Shown here piece by piece: positions 42,780 to 54,073 of a stretch of 64,000 nt of DNA. The stretch's first letter is position 1. Every line of letters starts with the position of its first letter. Source of the DNA: Cepaea nemoralis (taxonomy: Eukaryota; Mollusca; Gastropoda; Stylommatophora; Helicidae). Where the stretch lies: contig JACEFZ010016152.1 of assembly GCA_014155875.1 (NCBI GenBank), forward strand, positions 70,001 through 134,000. Reading direction: 5' to 3'. The translations under genes were made by a program, and so were the position numbers. The notes under the pieces are model-generated. The model did no database searches. It was not told where the DNA came from and saw only the letters and a list, made by a program, of their open reading frames with translations.

Positions 42780-44416
42780 TACCCTAACAGAATCTAGACA
42801 AATTCTAGAAAGATGGCAGGAATACTGCAGTAGAATGTATAATATGAATGACTGTGAGGATATGAATGAGATATATGAACAAGTGACAGCATAGACAGAA
42901 CCTTAACCCACATTAGATGAAATTAAATGGGCAATAAAGAACCGAAGAATGGTAAATCACCAGGAGGTGATGAGATACGAGCTGAACTAATTAAAGCGGG
43001 AGGAGAACAAAGCATACAAATATATCACGCATTATGTAAAAAGATATGGAAATACGGTATATGGCCAAAGATTGGAAGAGCAATATCTTTAATCCAATAT
43101 CAAAAAAGGGCAACCTTAAATTATGCACAACTATAGAACTGTTGTGCTGATCAGGTCATGCAAGTAAAAACTAAAACTTATAATGGGAAGACTTCGTAAG
43201 CAAATGGAAGAAGAGATTAACGTGGATCAAGCTGGATTTAGACAAGGTAGAGGAACAAAAGATCAAATACTCACCATGCGTTTAATTATAGAGAAGTGTA
43301 GAGAATTTAAGTAAACCTATTCTAATGTCTTGTGGATTATTAAAAGGCATTTGACTATGTACAACATCAGAAACTTCGGGACATCATGAGAAATATGGGC
43401 TTTCCATCACATGTAGTACGACTCATAAATATGCTCAATTTATACCAAAAAGAAGCGGTTTGAATAGATAGCGAGACATCAGGTTGGTTTGACATAAAGC
43501 AAGGAGTACGTCAGCTCTGTGTGCTGTCCCCCTATTTGTTAAATGTGTATGCCGAAAATATAATGAGAAATGTCAGAGATGATATAAACAGGGATGCTCT
43601 AAATATCGGTGATCATGAAATACCAGAGATTCGATATGCCGATGATACAGTATTACTATCCACATCACAGAATGGTATAGAACAACTGATAACCTCAACC
43701 CAAAAGAATAGCGAACATCACAACGTATATCTTACCATAGCACAAACAAAGATAATGCATGCAGATAAAACTATTATGGAGAAAGAAATATATGCTAATG
43801 AGGAAAAATTGAAGTGGTGGACAATTTCGAATATCTTGGGTCATTAATTACCAACAACGGTGTCTCAATGAATGAAATAAACAAGGAATATCTAATGCTC
43901 TTCAAAAACTAAAACAACTGAATAAATTGTGGAGGAGAACAGAAAGAACTACAAAAATTAGATTTTTAAGATCATGCATCCTCCCCACTGCAACATACGC
44001 CTATGAGACCTGACACTTACTAATCAAGCTGAGCAGCGCATAAAATGCCTTTGAATATAAATGGTTATAGACGGGTTCTAAGAATATCTTAGATACAGAA
44101 AAGAACAAATGAATCCATGCGACAAGATCTAAATATTGAAGAAAGTTGGCTACTAAAGACGATAAAACGAAGAAAATTGAAATATTATGGTAACTTGAAA
44201 CTTCATGACAGTTTGGAGAGGACAACCATGGAGGGATATATGCCCAGGAAGAGAGGAAGAGGAAGGCCAAAGAGAAGATTGGTGCAGGATGTGGAGGATG
44301 ATCTCCAGATTGGTGTATCGGAAGCGGGACATCTTGCTTATGACCGAGATGTTTTCTGGAAGGTTGTTACGGGAGCGAGGGTCTGCAAGCGAAATGCTAT
44401 AGAATTAATTAATTAA
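42780..44416 (+). pseudogene. Reverse transcriptase of LINE copy 2
   Basis: Pieces in order: RWQEYCSRMYN (near 42815), KNGKSPGGDEIRAELIKAGG (42942), QAGFRQGRGTKDQI (43230), VLSPYLLNVYAENI and then EIRYADDTVLL (43521-43660, the palm motif with both Asp intact), and a C-terminal frame at 44117-44416 (RRKLKYYGNLKLHDSLERT, GRGRPKRRLVQD). At least five frame changes and stops separate them. The catalytic motif survives but the protein cannot be made. Confidence 0.75.
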
Positions 44417-44434
44417 TTAATTAATTAATTAATG

Positions 44435-45985
44435 AGGGTAAGATTATTGTTTATTGTTAAGGGTGTGTCAGAGATCGGTAGGAGCACTCGTTAGCTTTCC
44501 TGAATTAGTCTGTCACTTTGCTGACTTGCTATATAACTTCTGCAGTCTCAAGTCCTCCCACCTGCATCAAACTTTCCAGTCTCATCTATTCAATGTTGTC
44601 CACGGGTGCTGGTTTATGTTTGATATAGTTAGTTACTATTACTCACTAGTTAATGTTGTTACTGTGCCAAATACCATACGTGCATTTAACTTCTTCCTCC
44701 TCATTCAGAAACCACAAACAACACACTGATTTACGAAAACACTTCACAGGAGACCGACACGTTTCACATCTTGTAATTACTGATCAAATCAGGAATGCAA
44801 TTCACAATCGGTATACATGCGATTTACATTCATTAAAATAACATTCTATATTATTCCATCACTCAACATTTGCAAGGCGGAAATCTCTTATCATTTCCAA
44901 CGTGGCTTTTGATCGGTACTGTTCCTGTGACGGTCTCCGCTCGAGTTGTCCTTTCAAGAGTACGTTTAACTCTTCCGTTCAGTCTATACATGCGATCTCG
45001 CTCAACGCATGGTGCATGCTCAACACTGGCATGAGCTCACTCCTGTCACAAGGAAATGGGCCAATATAAGACACTTGCTATCCCAAATAATGTGCATCCT
45101 GTCATTCTCAACGGATTCACATGTCTTGATTTTTTTTTTCGTAATCAAAGTCAACGGGTGTGTCCACTACATCGACTGCCCCATTAATGTCTGCTTTGTA
45201 ACGATTTGATGGAGAAATTCATCTCCTTCTCGAGCATAACGATCCACATACTACTGATACATCTCTATCGTGCATGTTTGTGATCAACGGCTAGCTGTCT
45301 TGTGACCCATATCCTATACACATCCTTATAGTCGATGATATAGTGGCAATAATTTTGTATGCAGCACCGTAACTCAAGTTAAAATCCAAGACTATTTCAT
45401 CAGCAGCGTGTCGCCTCTTGTGATTGACTAGCTTGTCGATCTACCATGTTACTGTGTCATGTGCCACACTTGAAGGTCTCCAGCCACGCTGTTCAGTAGT
45501 GATGTTGTCTTCTTTTTTTTTTGGTGAAATCTTTCTACCCATTCATACAGTCTCTTCTGGCTCAAACTGTCTCCTTAGTAAGTAATCATTCTTGTATAGA
45601 TTTCACAAGGTTACAGACTCTCTGATCACAAACAAAACAAATGACGCCTCTTTGTTCCAATGTGGAATCGAGTATTTTAACTGGCTGCGATGATCACAGA
45701 CGAGGAAGGTTCTCATGTGTTACAATTCAGCTCACAACACCAAAAACCCAGCATTCACCATGTGTAACTGATCAGCTTGCAACATCAACACTCAGTATTC
45801 ACTACCTTCTACATCTGTTATTAAAGACCATGCACATTCATAAAAAATTACGCTTTTATGTAGATTTGTGTACATCCATTTTTGCGTGACATTGCAAATA
45901 TGGAAACTGGTGTTGATCTGTATTATGTGAGGTAAACTATGAATAAACATTTTGAATAAAAAGGGACATCTAAAATGGGAAATAT
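44435..45985 (+). repeat. Repeat family B, uninterrupted copy
   Basis: Contains GTGTCAGAGATCGGTAGGAG, the site TTGCTGACTTGCTATATAAC that is split by Gypsy-X in copy 1, and the matching body to about 45960. Around 44700-44830 it is open as TDLRKHFTGDRHVSHLVITD, a peptide shared with the other copies. Further short frames are not conserved. No known gene. Confidence 0.8.
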
Positions 45986-47260
45986 TTAACCCAGGGATAC
46001 AAACCATAGATTAAGCCGCAGGGGAGACGAGAACAGTTATTATGGATGTTCACAATTTTCAGCCTCTTAAATGAGTGATATATGTTGAAACAAATCTGTA
46101 TTAATTTTTTTTTTTGCGTTTGTGTTCTTTTTGAAGGTGCTTTAAGTATTTTAAATATGCATTCCAATTTATCTAGATTCTAAGGTGAGATATTTAACTT
46201 AACAGATAATGTGTAACAACAAGGTTGGTATATATAGAATGTATTTTAGCAAGTCTAGCATCAGTTTTATCTTGGGCCATTCAGTTCCTTTGTAGTTATT
46301 TTTGACTGGCACATACGTATGTGCTTTGAAATAATATCAATAATGGTAATAGAAACTGTATTCATACTAGACGTGGATCTAAAATAAATGACAAATGTAC
46401 TAATCTCTACATGAAGTGATCGAAATACCATCACGCTCAGAATTCGTAAAGGCCATGGCACATATTATACGTCACTTCTGGTAATTGGTCAGCTGACATG
46501 TGGTAGAATTTAAAAGAGATATTTCTGATACAAATGTCGTCTAATGACTACAAACAATCATGATACGAAATTTACTCCCCCACCCCCCCCCCCCCCCCCT
46601 CCAAACAAAAAAATATATTAGCCTACACTAGTTAAACACTGGGAACACTGATTTATATGTACTCCAAGATTATGAGAAGGTAGTTTCACAACAGTGGATG
46701 CTGCTTGTTATGACTTTGCCGTAAGATATGATTGGTTTTATGCATGTTTATGAAATCAATCGGAATATTTTTTTAAAAAAATAATCACCTCATATATGCA
46801 TTTATCTAGCGTAGTTAACACAGACGGAAGAGCAGCCGGTGTTGGAGATGTCCAGCTGTCCTGATATATCAGTGACCACAGCTTATATTTGTTGTATGTT
46901 AGTTGTATTGTATTTATGGTGTTTTGATGCAAATATGTATACAGTTGTTTCGTATATACATATTGTGGACGGTGTTCTGCGCAGCATGCTACACACAATA
47001 CACAAGAATGTCTTCGTGGCTATGGGTACCGGAAATATACAGTCATTGACTGAAGCTGTGTTCCTACTGGATATTCACCCTAAGAAAAAAAATGTTTCGG
47101 GGATCTCCGTTTCCTGTACAGTGGAGGTCTCCAATAAACAGCAGCGGTAATGGACTGTCGGTAGCGCGCGCACACACACACACATACTTACACGCACTCA
47201 CACACACACACACATACTCACATGCACAATCTCTCACACATGCTCGCGTGCACAGCTATT
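45986..47260 (+). repeat. Repeat blocks C and D with (CA)n
   Basis: Colinear with 27166-28470: ATTTAACCCAGGGATACAAA shows the empty site of the TTAA element, ATCACGCTCAGAAT marks block C, a C tract lies at 46573-46600, and D ends in an interrupted (CA)n at 47165-47230. The whole array 41.2-47.2 kb thus parallels 1.9-28.5 kb. Confidence 0.8.
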
Positions 47261-47439
47261 TCCCGCATGATAACCTCGCTGTCCTTCTTCTGTCTCTTGA
47301 ACAATGGTGTGATGACGGGGGAGGGGGGAAGAGGTAATTTATCTTTTCCTGAATTTATCGACTTTTGTGTGTGTGTTGAGTGGCAGTGAGTGTTAGATGA
47401 GATTATATGAGAGAAAAGCTAGGGCTGATCTTGGTCTCA

Positions 47440-47545
47440 TTACCTCAGACCCCAGCATGACCTGGGGGAGCAATAGTAAAGTAGTGGCTAGACGTTTGAG
47501 TGTCAAACCGGTGACAATGAGTTCGAATCAACAAAGAAGGGGATT
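47440..47545 (+). mobile_element. tRNA-like SINE head
   Basis: AGTAGTGGCTAGACGTTTGA looks like a polymerase III A box region and GAGTTCGAATCA like a B box, spaced about 35 bases, as in tRNA-derived SINEs. A different family from the 31.8 kb SINE. 3' end not defined. Confidence 0.45.
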
Positions 47546-47589
47546 TTCATTATATGTCTGTTTTTTGTTGGCCCATAAAGAATTATGAG

Positions 47590-48835
47590 GCCCATTCATT
47601 ACATCCAGTGGGGTTGGAAGTACGTAGCGTGATTTCTAAGATGGCTGATAAGGCCTATTTTGGCTCTTAATGTTCTTTGACAATGTGGGTAAAGAATGCT
47701 TGACGTTCCAGGACGGGGATCTCCTGCAGTGGTTTTTCTGTCCAGCCTTTTCTTCACACCTCTTGCAGTCCTGGTTGCTTCACAAGCTATTGCACCCTTT
47801 CGTAATGATTTACGCCACGAATTTCGGTCTATGGCAGCGGCGTACCAAGTGTCATGATGAATTCCAAATGCTTTTAGTGAGATCTTCAGTGTCTTTAAAG
47901 CGTTTCCTTTGGCCGTCTTGGGACCGTTTACCACAACGCAGCTTGCCTTACAAAATTCGTTTAGAGGGCCTATGATCTGGCATGCGAGTCAATTGACCAG
48001 TCCAGCGAATCTGATTCTTCATTAGTAGAGTGTGGATACTGGGTATGGACGCTCTTTCTAGGACTTCAGTGTCTGGGATCTTGTCTTGCCATGTAATCTT
48101 CAATAGCCTCCTAAGGCAGACTGTGTGGAAGTGGTTTAATTTTCTGGCGTGTCGCTGATAAACAGTCCAGGTTTCACAAGCATATAGCAGTGTGGATAAT
48201 ATGACTTCTTTGTAGACTTTCAGCTTTGTTTTCAGGCTTATTCCATTTCTGTCCCACACATTCTTGTACAGTCTGCCAAAGGCCCCGCTGGCCTTGGAGA
48301 TTCTTGCATTCACTTCGTAATAAATCGTGGCAGCTTGTGACACTGTGCCGCCAAGATAGGTGAATTTGTCCACAACACTTAAGTCTATGACCATTCACTT
48401 TGATATTCGGCACGGTGTAATTAATCCCTGGAGCTGGCTGGTACATGACTACAGTCTTCTTCAAGTTAATATTGAACCCAAAGTTGGCACAGGCATATGA
48501 GAAAGCTGAAACATTATGTTGCATGTCTGCCTCTGAGTTGGCATATAGAGAGCAATAATCAGCAAACAGGAGATTTCTGACGGTGTGCGCTGTTAGTTTC
48601 GGTTTTAGCTTTCAGCCTTCTGAGATTGAACACCTTTCCATCCATGCGGTAGTTGATGTCTATTCCAATGTCGATGTTCTCGAAGGCATTCGTCAGCTGA
48701 AAACATGAGGCTGAATAGTGTTGGTGCCAGGAAAATGCCTTGCTTCACTCCATTAGTGCCAAAGTGACATAGCTTTTCGGTCAGTCCTGACTGGTGTAGC
48801 TTAAAGCTCGTTGGTAGGAGTCTGGTGGTTTTGCA
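47590..48835 (-). pseudogene. RTE-like LINE 3' half, frameshifted
   Basis: On minus: remains of the RT palm near 48600-48720 (NGVKQGIFLAPTLF), then a broken LLFAD motif near 48570, then FNINLKKTVVM (48524-48174), FTYLGGTVSQ through LLKITWQDKIPDTEVLERA and IRWTGQLTRMPD (48394-47948), and a C-terminal frame 47934-47599 with FGIHHDTWYAAAIDRNSW and a degraded finger (YPHCQRTLRAKIGLISHLRN). Same family as the 51.3 and 35.6 kb LINEs. Truncated at 5' just before the rDNA pseudogene. Confidence 0.8.
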
Positions 48836-48922
48836 AGGATCACCGGGTACCGAGGGAGCGCGCTGAGCAATTGCTACTCTTTGCCTGCGTGTGCGTGAAT
48901 AGTCCGTCTGTGCAATAGAAAT

Positions 48923-50003
48923 CTGGTTGATCCTGCCATAGTCATATTCTTGTCAAAAAGATTAAGCCATGTATGTTTAAGTTCACACTATCTCATGGTG
49001 AAACCGAGAATGGCGTATTAAATCAGTCGACGTTTCTTAGATGATACGATCCTACTTGGATAGCTGTGGCAAATCTAGAGCTAGTATATGCTTATCAAGC
49101 TCCGAACCTCGCGGAAAGAGAATTGTATTAGCTCAAACACAATCATAGCTGCCCTTCGCGGGGCGCGGCGTTCCCACTGATCACTCTGGATAACTTTGTG
49201 CTGATCGCATGGCCATACGTGCCGGCGATGCATCTTTTAAATGTCTGTCCTATCAAATGCGATGGTACGTGACATACCTACCATGTTTGTAACGGGTAAC
49301 GGAGAATCGGGGTTAGATTCCGGAGAGGGAGCATGAGAAACGGCTACCACATCCAAGGAACTCAGCAGACGAGCAACGTACCCACTTCCGCCACGTGGAG
49401 GTAGTGACGAAAAATAAGAAAATGGGACTCTATCAAGGCCCCGTAACTGGAATGAGTACACTTTAAACCCTTTAACGAGGATCTATTGGAGGGCAAGTCT
49501 GGTGCCAGCCGCCGCAGTAATTCCAGCTCCAATAGTGTATACTACTTTATACTAAAGTTGTTCCAGTTGAAAAGCTCGTATTTGTATCTGAGGTGCGGGC
49601 AGGCTGTCAGGCTCGCGATGGTTCACTGCCCGTTGATCCTGCCCTATCGTCTGCAGCTATCTCCTGTGGGTACTCTTCGCCGAGCGCTCCTGGTGGCCGG
49701 CGCGTTTACTTTGAAGAATTTAGAGTGTTAAAACAGACCTCGGCTGCCTGAATAATGGTGCATGGAAGAATGGAATAGTACCTCGGTTCTATTTCGTTGG
49801 TTTTCGGAACTGAAGGTAATGATTAACAGGGACAAACGGAGTAATTTGTGTTGTGGCGTTAGAGGTGAAATTCTTGGATACCCTCAAGACGAGTTACTGC
49901 AAAAGCATCTGTCAAGAATGTTTTCATTAATCAAGAACGAAAGTCAGAGGCGCGAAGATGATCAGATACCGTCGTAGTTCTTATCATAAACGATGCCGAC
50001 TAA
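48923..50003 (+). pseudogene. 18S rRNA pseudogene, 5' ~1.08 kb
   Basis: Begins CTGGTTGATCCTGCC, the start of eukaryotic 18S rRNA, and continues colinearly: GATTAAGCCATG, ACGGCTACCACATCCAAGGA (49340), GTGCCAGCCGCCGCAGTAAT (49502), GGTGGCCGGCGCGTTTACTT (49691), GAGGTGAAATTCTTGGAT (49862), AGATACCGTCGTAGTTC (49964). It carries many substitutions and small indels against universally conserved sites (for example GCC.ATAGTC for GCCAGTAGTC), so it is not a working gene. It stops at CGATGCCGAC, about 60% through 18S, and joins 28S-like DNA. Confidence 0.93.
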
Positions 50004-50011
50004 CAACCCCA

Positions 50012-50880
50012 GAGGCAAAGTGAAGCGAAATAGAATATACCTTGACTAGCAAATCCATTGCGTATAATGCCCGAATCATTTGCAACTTGCCACTACATGC
50101 TTTGTCCAGACACTTGTTCTACCGCTCTCAGCTGAGGGATGTGGCTGAACGCCTCAAATTCAAAATCCCCCAGATGTGAGGGACTGGTCGTTACTCACCC
50201 TCTGCTGCATGCAAGGGAGATGTTGAGCCGACAGGATCTACAGCCTACTTTGTTCCTTTCGTCAGTAAAGACTTCAAGTGCCACTAATGTATGGGCGTTA
50301 ATGGTGAAAAAGCGTTCCAGTCAGTATCTAAAGCTCATTAAGTGAGCGTGTATCAAAGGTGAAAAAAAACGTCCCACTGGTACGAAATGGAATATTGCTT
50401 GGTTAGCGAATCCATTGCGTAAATGTCAGAAGCGAAAGCTTGCTGTGTGGATGTCGCCTGCATACTGGTCCCTCCTGGTCCTCAAAGAAGCGGCCTGTGG
50501 TGAACGGAAGGCTCACAATACGGAAGTGAGGCTAAGCAGTCATGTGCAGGACGTGATGATTCCTTGGGTGAGCCCAGTACCACAGAGCGTTATGTGTCAG
50601 CTCTGCAATTATGGAAGCCTCCTTCGACGGCGGGGAATGCCCAAGTCTACCCCTGCCTTCTCTTGAGGGCTGACCGGGATGTTTTTCACCGCTCTAACTT
50701 GACCAGCTGGGATGAAGGTGACACTACAACAATGAGAATCGAATGTCCTTCGAAACACCCGTAAAGGTTAAGCCGGTCAACAAATGCCCGCAGTAGTCGG
50801 ATGTGTCGGCTTAAAGGCGCAAGTATAGCAGCTCTGCTGCAAACAGGCACAAATCAATTACGTTTGAAATAACACTCCGG
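50012..50880 (+). pseudogene. 28S rRNA 3'-end-like DNA and spacer
   Basis: GTCCAGACACTTG (50106) then GGCTGAACGCCTCAAATTCA (50142) match the last conserved part of 28S rRNA. Following DNA aligns loosely with the minus-strand fragment at 29.59-30.06 kb and may be 28S end plus intergenic spacer. A pair of similar 40-mers (around 50028 and 50385, both with AATCCATTGCGTA) gives an internal repeat about 357 bp apart. Open frames here are not conserved. Confidence 0.5.
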
Positions 50881-50924
50881 ATGAACTTAGAAGAAGAAGA
50901 CCACGATATGAGAGAAAATATATG

Positions 50925-51300
50925 GCTTAGTATCATAAACACCATCATTATACTCTTAGGGTCGTATTATTTATTATATTAATAACAGTATTATACACTG
51001 ACCATAGAAACAACAAACTTTCTTAAGAGTTGTATAGAAACAAGTCAGTTTTACTAACACCAATCATGGATATGTAGCAGAATAAGTTCGTCTAGGCTGG
51101 TCAGAGGAGAGTGAGACTGTGGGAGTGATATTGTAGTGTCCGACCTGACTGTATAGTATATATGCTCTTCAGTGATAAACACAAATGATGAAATATATTT
51201 CACGACTGAGGATGCATCTTAAGAATAGATATAAGTAATTGAACATATGGACAATGGATATGTAGAGTAACAATGTAAATGTAATGTAAGTTATGCATAC
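50925..51300 (-). repeat. Repeat family F, copy 2
   Basis: Reverse complement of 29230-29585. With the preceding 28S-like DNA it repeats the same two-part order found at 29.2-30.1 kb. It ends close to the 3' end of the minus-strand LINE (51305). No gene. Confidence 0.75.
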
Positions 51301-51381
51301 ATTGGCACCTTTCCGTCTTGACAGACGATAGTTTGGTACATTGTGCTTCAAAAAGGCTTAATAACTGTCATATGGCAATAA

Positions 51382-52041
51382 CTACGATCCATGGCGGTGG
51401 CGAGTGTGGCTGGTAAGGCCAATTCTTGCTGCAAATGTTTGCCTACAGTAGGTGCATGTGAAAACATGGTCATTTCCACCATTTTGCACCATCTTACGTC
51501 TCTCACGCTCTGTGTGTGCTTTATCTGCAATCATTTTCTCCTTTGTCTTTATTCCATTTCTGATAGTTGCCCTCCATGCAACACGTTCAGCGGCGACGTG
51601 CTCCCATTGTGCATTATCAATGCCTGTATCAATCATGTCCCGCTTACACACATCTTTGTATCGTAGTAGAGGCCGACCCTGAGATCTCCTACCCGTCTGT
51701 AATTCACCAAAAAAGATTTCCTTTGGTATTCTACCATCATCCATCCTCCTAACGTGTCCTATCCATCTAAGTCTACGAAGACTGAGCATGGAATACACCG
51801 TCACACAACCTGATCTTTCCAATACTTCAGTATTTGTGATTTTGTCTTGCCACTTAATACCAAGTATTCTTCGCAGACACCGCATATGAAAGCTGTTTAA
51901 ACGTTTCTCTTGGCATGAGTAAGTTGTCCAGGTTTCACTGCCATAAAGAAGAGTACTAAGGACACAGGCTTGGTAGACGAGGACTTTTGTTTTGGCAGTA
52001 AGCTTCCTGTTCTCCCAGACTCTTTTTGCTAACATGTTCAT
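51382..52041 (-). CDS. LINE ORF2 C-terminal region with zinc finger
   Basis: 219 codons continuing ORF2 after a frameshift near 52000. Order: MLAKRVWENRKLTAKTK, QACVLSTLLYGSETW, LRRILGIKWQDKITNTEVL, LRWIGHVRRMDDG, RPLLRYKDVCKRDMIDTGID, then a C2H2 finger CTYCRQTFAARIGLTSHTRH (C-X2-C-X12-H-X4-H). The finger is of classic spacing, better preserved than in the 35.6 kb copy. Confidence 0.82.
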   Translation of the reverse strand: MNMLAKRVWENRKLTAKTKVLVYQACVLSTLLYGSETWTTYSCQEKRLNSFHMRCLRRILGIKWQDKITNTEVLERSGCVTVYSMLSLRRLRWIGHVRRMDDGRIPKEIFFGELQTGRRSQGRPLLRYKDVCKRDMIDTGIDNAQWEHVAAERVAWRATIRNGIKTKEKMIADKAHTERERRKMVQNGGNDHVFTCTYCRQTFAARIGLTSHTRHRHGS

Positions 52042-53395
52042 TGTTGTTGCTGCCTTGCCAATCCTGATGTTGATTTCCTGATCGAAGGGATAATTTGCTA
52101 TTTACCTCTGATCCTAGATATGTAAAATGGTCTACTATCTCCAGTTCGGCGTCGTCAATAAAGATTGATGGTACACCATGTGCACCTTGTGACATAATCT
52201 GTGTCTTCTTTTTGTTAATTGTTAAACCAAATTCAGAACAAGCATTGGAGAATGCAGATAGTAGATGTTGTAATTCTTCCTCAGAGTGGGTCGTAATCGC
52301 AGCATCATCCGCAAAAAGCAACTCTCTGATTAGTACCCTGCTAATTTTGGTCTTGGCCTTCAATCTCTGAGCATTATAGAGGCCACCATCTGAGCGTGAG
52401 TGAATGTATATACCGTCATCCTGATCACGAAAGGCATATTTCAGTAGAAGTGAAAAGTATATCCCAAAGAGGGTGGGGGCTAGTACACAACCTTGCTTAA
52501 CTCCACTCTTAATGTCAAACTCTTCTGAAGTTGAGCCATCAAACTTGATTTTACCCTTCATGCCTGTGTGGAACGATTCCACAATGGACAGAAGAGTTGG
52601 TGGGCAGCCAATCTTCTTTAGTGCTTTGAACAGACCCTCACGACTGACCAAATCGAATGCCTTTGTGAGGTCGATGAAGGCAATAAACAGTGGCTGATTT
52701 TGTTCCCGGCATTTTTCTTGCATCTGTCGCAATGAGAATATCATATCAATGGTAGACCGGTTCTGACGGAAGCCGCACTGTGATTCGGGGTAGACTTGAT
52801 CTCCCAGGACTTGAAGTCTGCGCAGGACAATTCTGGCAAATACTTTCCCAACAATACACAGAAGTGAGATACCCCTATAGTTGTTGCAGTCGCTCCGATC
52901 TCCCTTGTTCTTGTACAGCGTTATGATGTTTGAATCTTTGAAATCCTGTGGGACTTGTCCTTCTCGCCAGCATAGCTCTATTAGCTGGTGGATCTGTAGA
53001 GCGAGTGTGTCTTGCCCACTCCTGATTACCTCTATTGGAATCCCATCCTTACCTGGAGCCTTGCCAGATGCAAGCTCATTTATAGCACACTTAACTTCTG
53101 TTATAGTGGGAAGTGTGTCCAGGTGGTCAAGAGTTGGCAGGGCCTCTATGGCGTTGAGGGCATCATCCGCTAGCTTGGTCTCACTTGAGTAAAGCTCTAA
53201 ATAGTGCTCGACCCATCTATCCATCTGCTGTTTCTTATCAGTGATGATTTCTCTAGTCAAGGTTTTCAATGGTGCACTTCTTTTGATCATTGGACCACAG
53301 GCTTTCTTTATCCCTTCATACATGCTTCTGATGTTTCCCTTATCACTTGCGATTTGAATGGACTCACATAACTTGATCCAATAGTCATCGCACAC
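51956..53395 (-). CDS. LINE reverse transcriptase
   Basis: 479 codons, open. Linker (MYEGIKKACGP, QQMDRWVEHYLELYS) then RT: SGKAPGKDGIPIEVI (110-124), NNYRGISLL (171-179), GFRQNRSTIDMIFSLRQ (208-224), FIDLTKAFD (240-248), GVKQGCVLAPTLF (298-310), LLFADDAAI (359-367, catalytic pair D363-D364), then FTYLGSEVNSKLSLR. The frame goes off register near residue 440, where the C-terminal region continues in the next frame. All polymerase motifs are intact, so the decay is recent. Confidence 0.88.
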   Translation of the reverse strand: MCDDYWIKLCESIQIASDKGNIRSMYEGIKKACGPMIKRSAPLKTLTREIITDKKQQMDRWVEHYLELYSSETKLADDALNAIEALPTLDHLDTLPTITEVKCAINELASGKAPGKDGIPIEVIRSGQDTLALQIHQLIELCWREGQVPQDFKDSNIITLYKNKGDRSDCNNYRGISLLCIVGKVFARIVLRRLQVLGDQVYPESQCGFRQNRSTIDMIFSLRQMQEKCREQNQPLFIAFIDLTKAFDLVSREGLFKALKKIGCPPTLLSIVESFHTGMKGKIKFDGSTSEEFDIKSGVKQGCVLAPTLFGIYFSLLLKYAFRDQDDGIYIHSRSDGGLYNAQRLKAKTKISRVLIRELLFADDAAITTHSEEELQHLLSAFSNACSEFGLTINKKKTQIMSQGAHGVPSIFIDDAELEIVDHFTYLGSEVNSKLSLRSGNQHQDWQGSNNNEHVSKKSLGEQEAYCQNKSPRLPSLCP

Positions 53396-54006
53396 TGCCT
53401 GGCAGCCTTTTGTACATCCTTCCTCGCTTGCTTCAGCTCACTCAGAGTGTTACGCGTTGGTCTTTCCTTGTTTCTTAAGAGAGCTATCCTATTTTTATCA
53501 ATCAATTGCTGCAGTATCTGGCTGTTTGCCGCAAACCAGTCCTGCCTCTTATGATCCACAGTGCCGTAAACCCCTACCGCTGTTTTATAAATAGTTTCCT
53601 TATGTTTACTCCATTTATAATTTACTATACAATTTTCTGATGTATCATTGAAAGCGTCTTCAAGTTGCTGTTGAAATTCAAAGCACTTTCCAGGATCATG
53701 AGTGTTAATAATATTAATCCTGGGGCTAGACTTGTGTTTAGCTGTGTAAATTATCTTTGGTCTCAGTCTAACCCTTGCAACAACCAAAGAATGATCTGTA
53801 TCACAGTCAGCAGTGTGGTAACTTCGAGTTAATGATGTATGGTTCAGATGTTGTCTCCGTGTGATAATGAAGTCCAGCTGATGCCAATGGCCGGATCTTT
53901 GATGTTTCCATGTGACCTTATGCATCTCTTTTTGTTTTAAAAAAGGATTTTGTAATACATAGGTCATTTCTAGTGCAATGCTCCAGCAGCCTTTGCCCAT
54001 TATCAT
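53308..54006 (-). pseudogene. LINE endonuclease, C-terminal part
   Basis: 232 codons lacking the N-terminal half of the APE domain. It keeps KVTWKHQRSGHWHQLDFI and YHTADCDTDHSLVVARV (the C-terminal catalytic Asp/His) and the linker (DWFAANSQILQQLIDKNRIA). Another frame extends it to 54073. Without the Asn, Glu and GDxN motifs it cannot cut DNA. Confidence 0.8.
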
Positions 54007-54073
54007 TCATGCGACCGATGTTGTATTTTCCAAGGCACACTGGCCATGAATTCGAGTCCTTGCCCACACGAGC

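Larger units (their letters stand above)
41405..44434 (+). mobile_element. Decayed RTE-like APE-type LINE (copy 2)
   Basis: Endonuclease and RT homology on plus with many frame breaks, ending in a (TTAA)n tail (44405-44434). Related to the LINE at 2.4-6.3 kb: both have a QHPRR, TWxSP, NQTDYIL signature in the endonuclease, but their C-termini differ (here RKRGRGRPKRRLVQDVEDD). It lies between family A and family B just as the other does. A 136 bp tandem duplication lies at 42138-42410. Confidence 0.75.
51305..54073 (-). mobile_element. 5'-truncated RTE-like LINE
   Basis: On minus: endonuclease remainder (54073-53308), RT (53395-51956), C-terminal region (52041-51382) and a 3' UTR to about 51305 (GACAGACGATAGTTTGG on plus). 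Truncated within the endonuclease just at the NARVG motif. Frame changes near 53350 and 52000. Related to the 35.6-39.7 kb copy (shared YKNKGDRSxCNNYRGISLL). Confidence 0.85.

Noticed and set aside
49486..50764. Several frames of 60-83 codons
   Set aside because: They lie in 18S and 28S-derived sequence.
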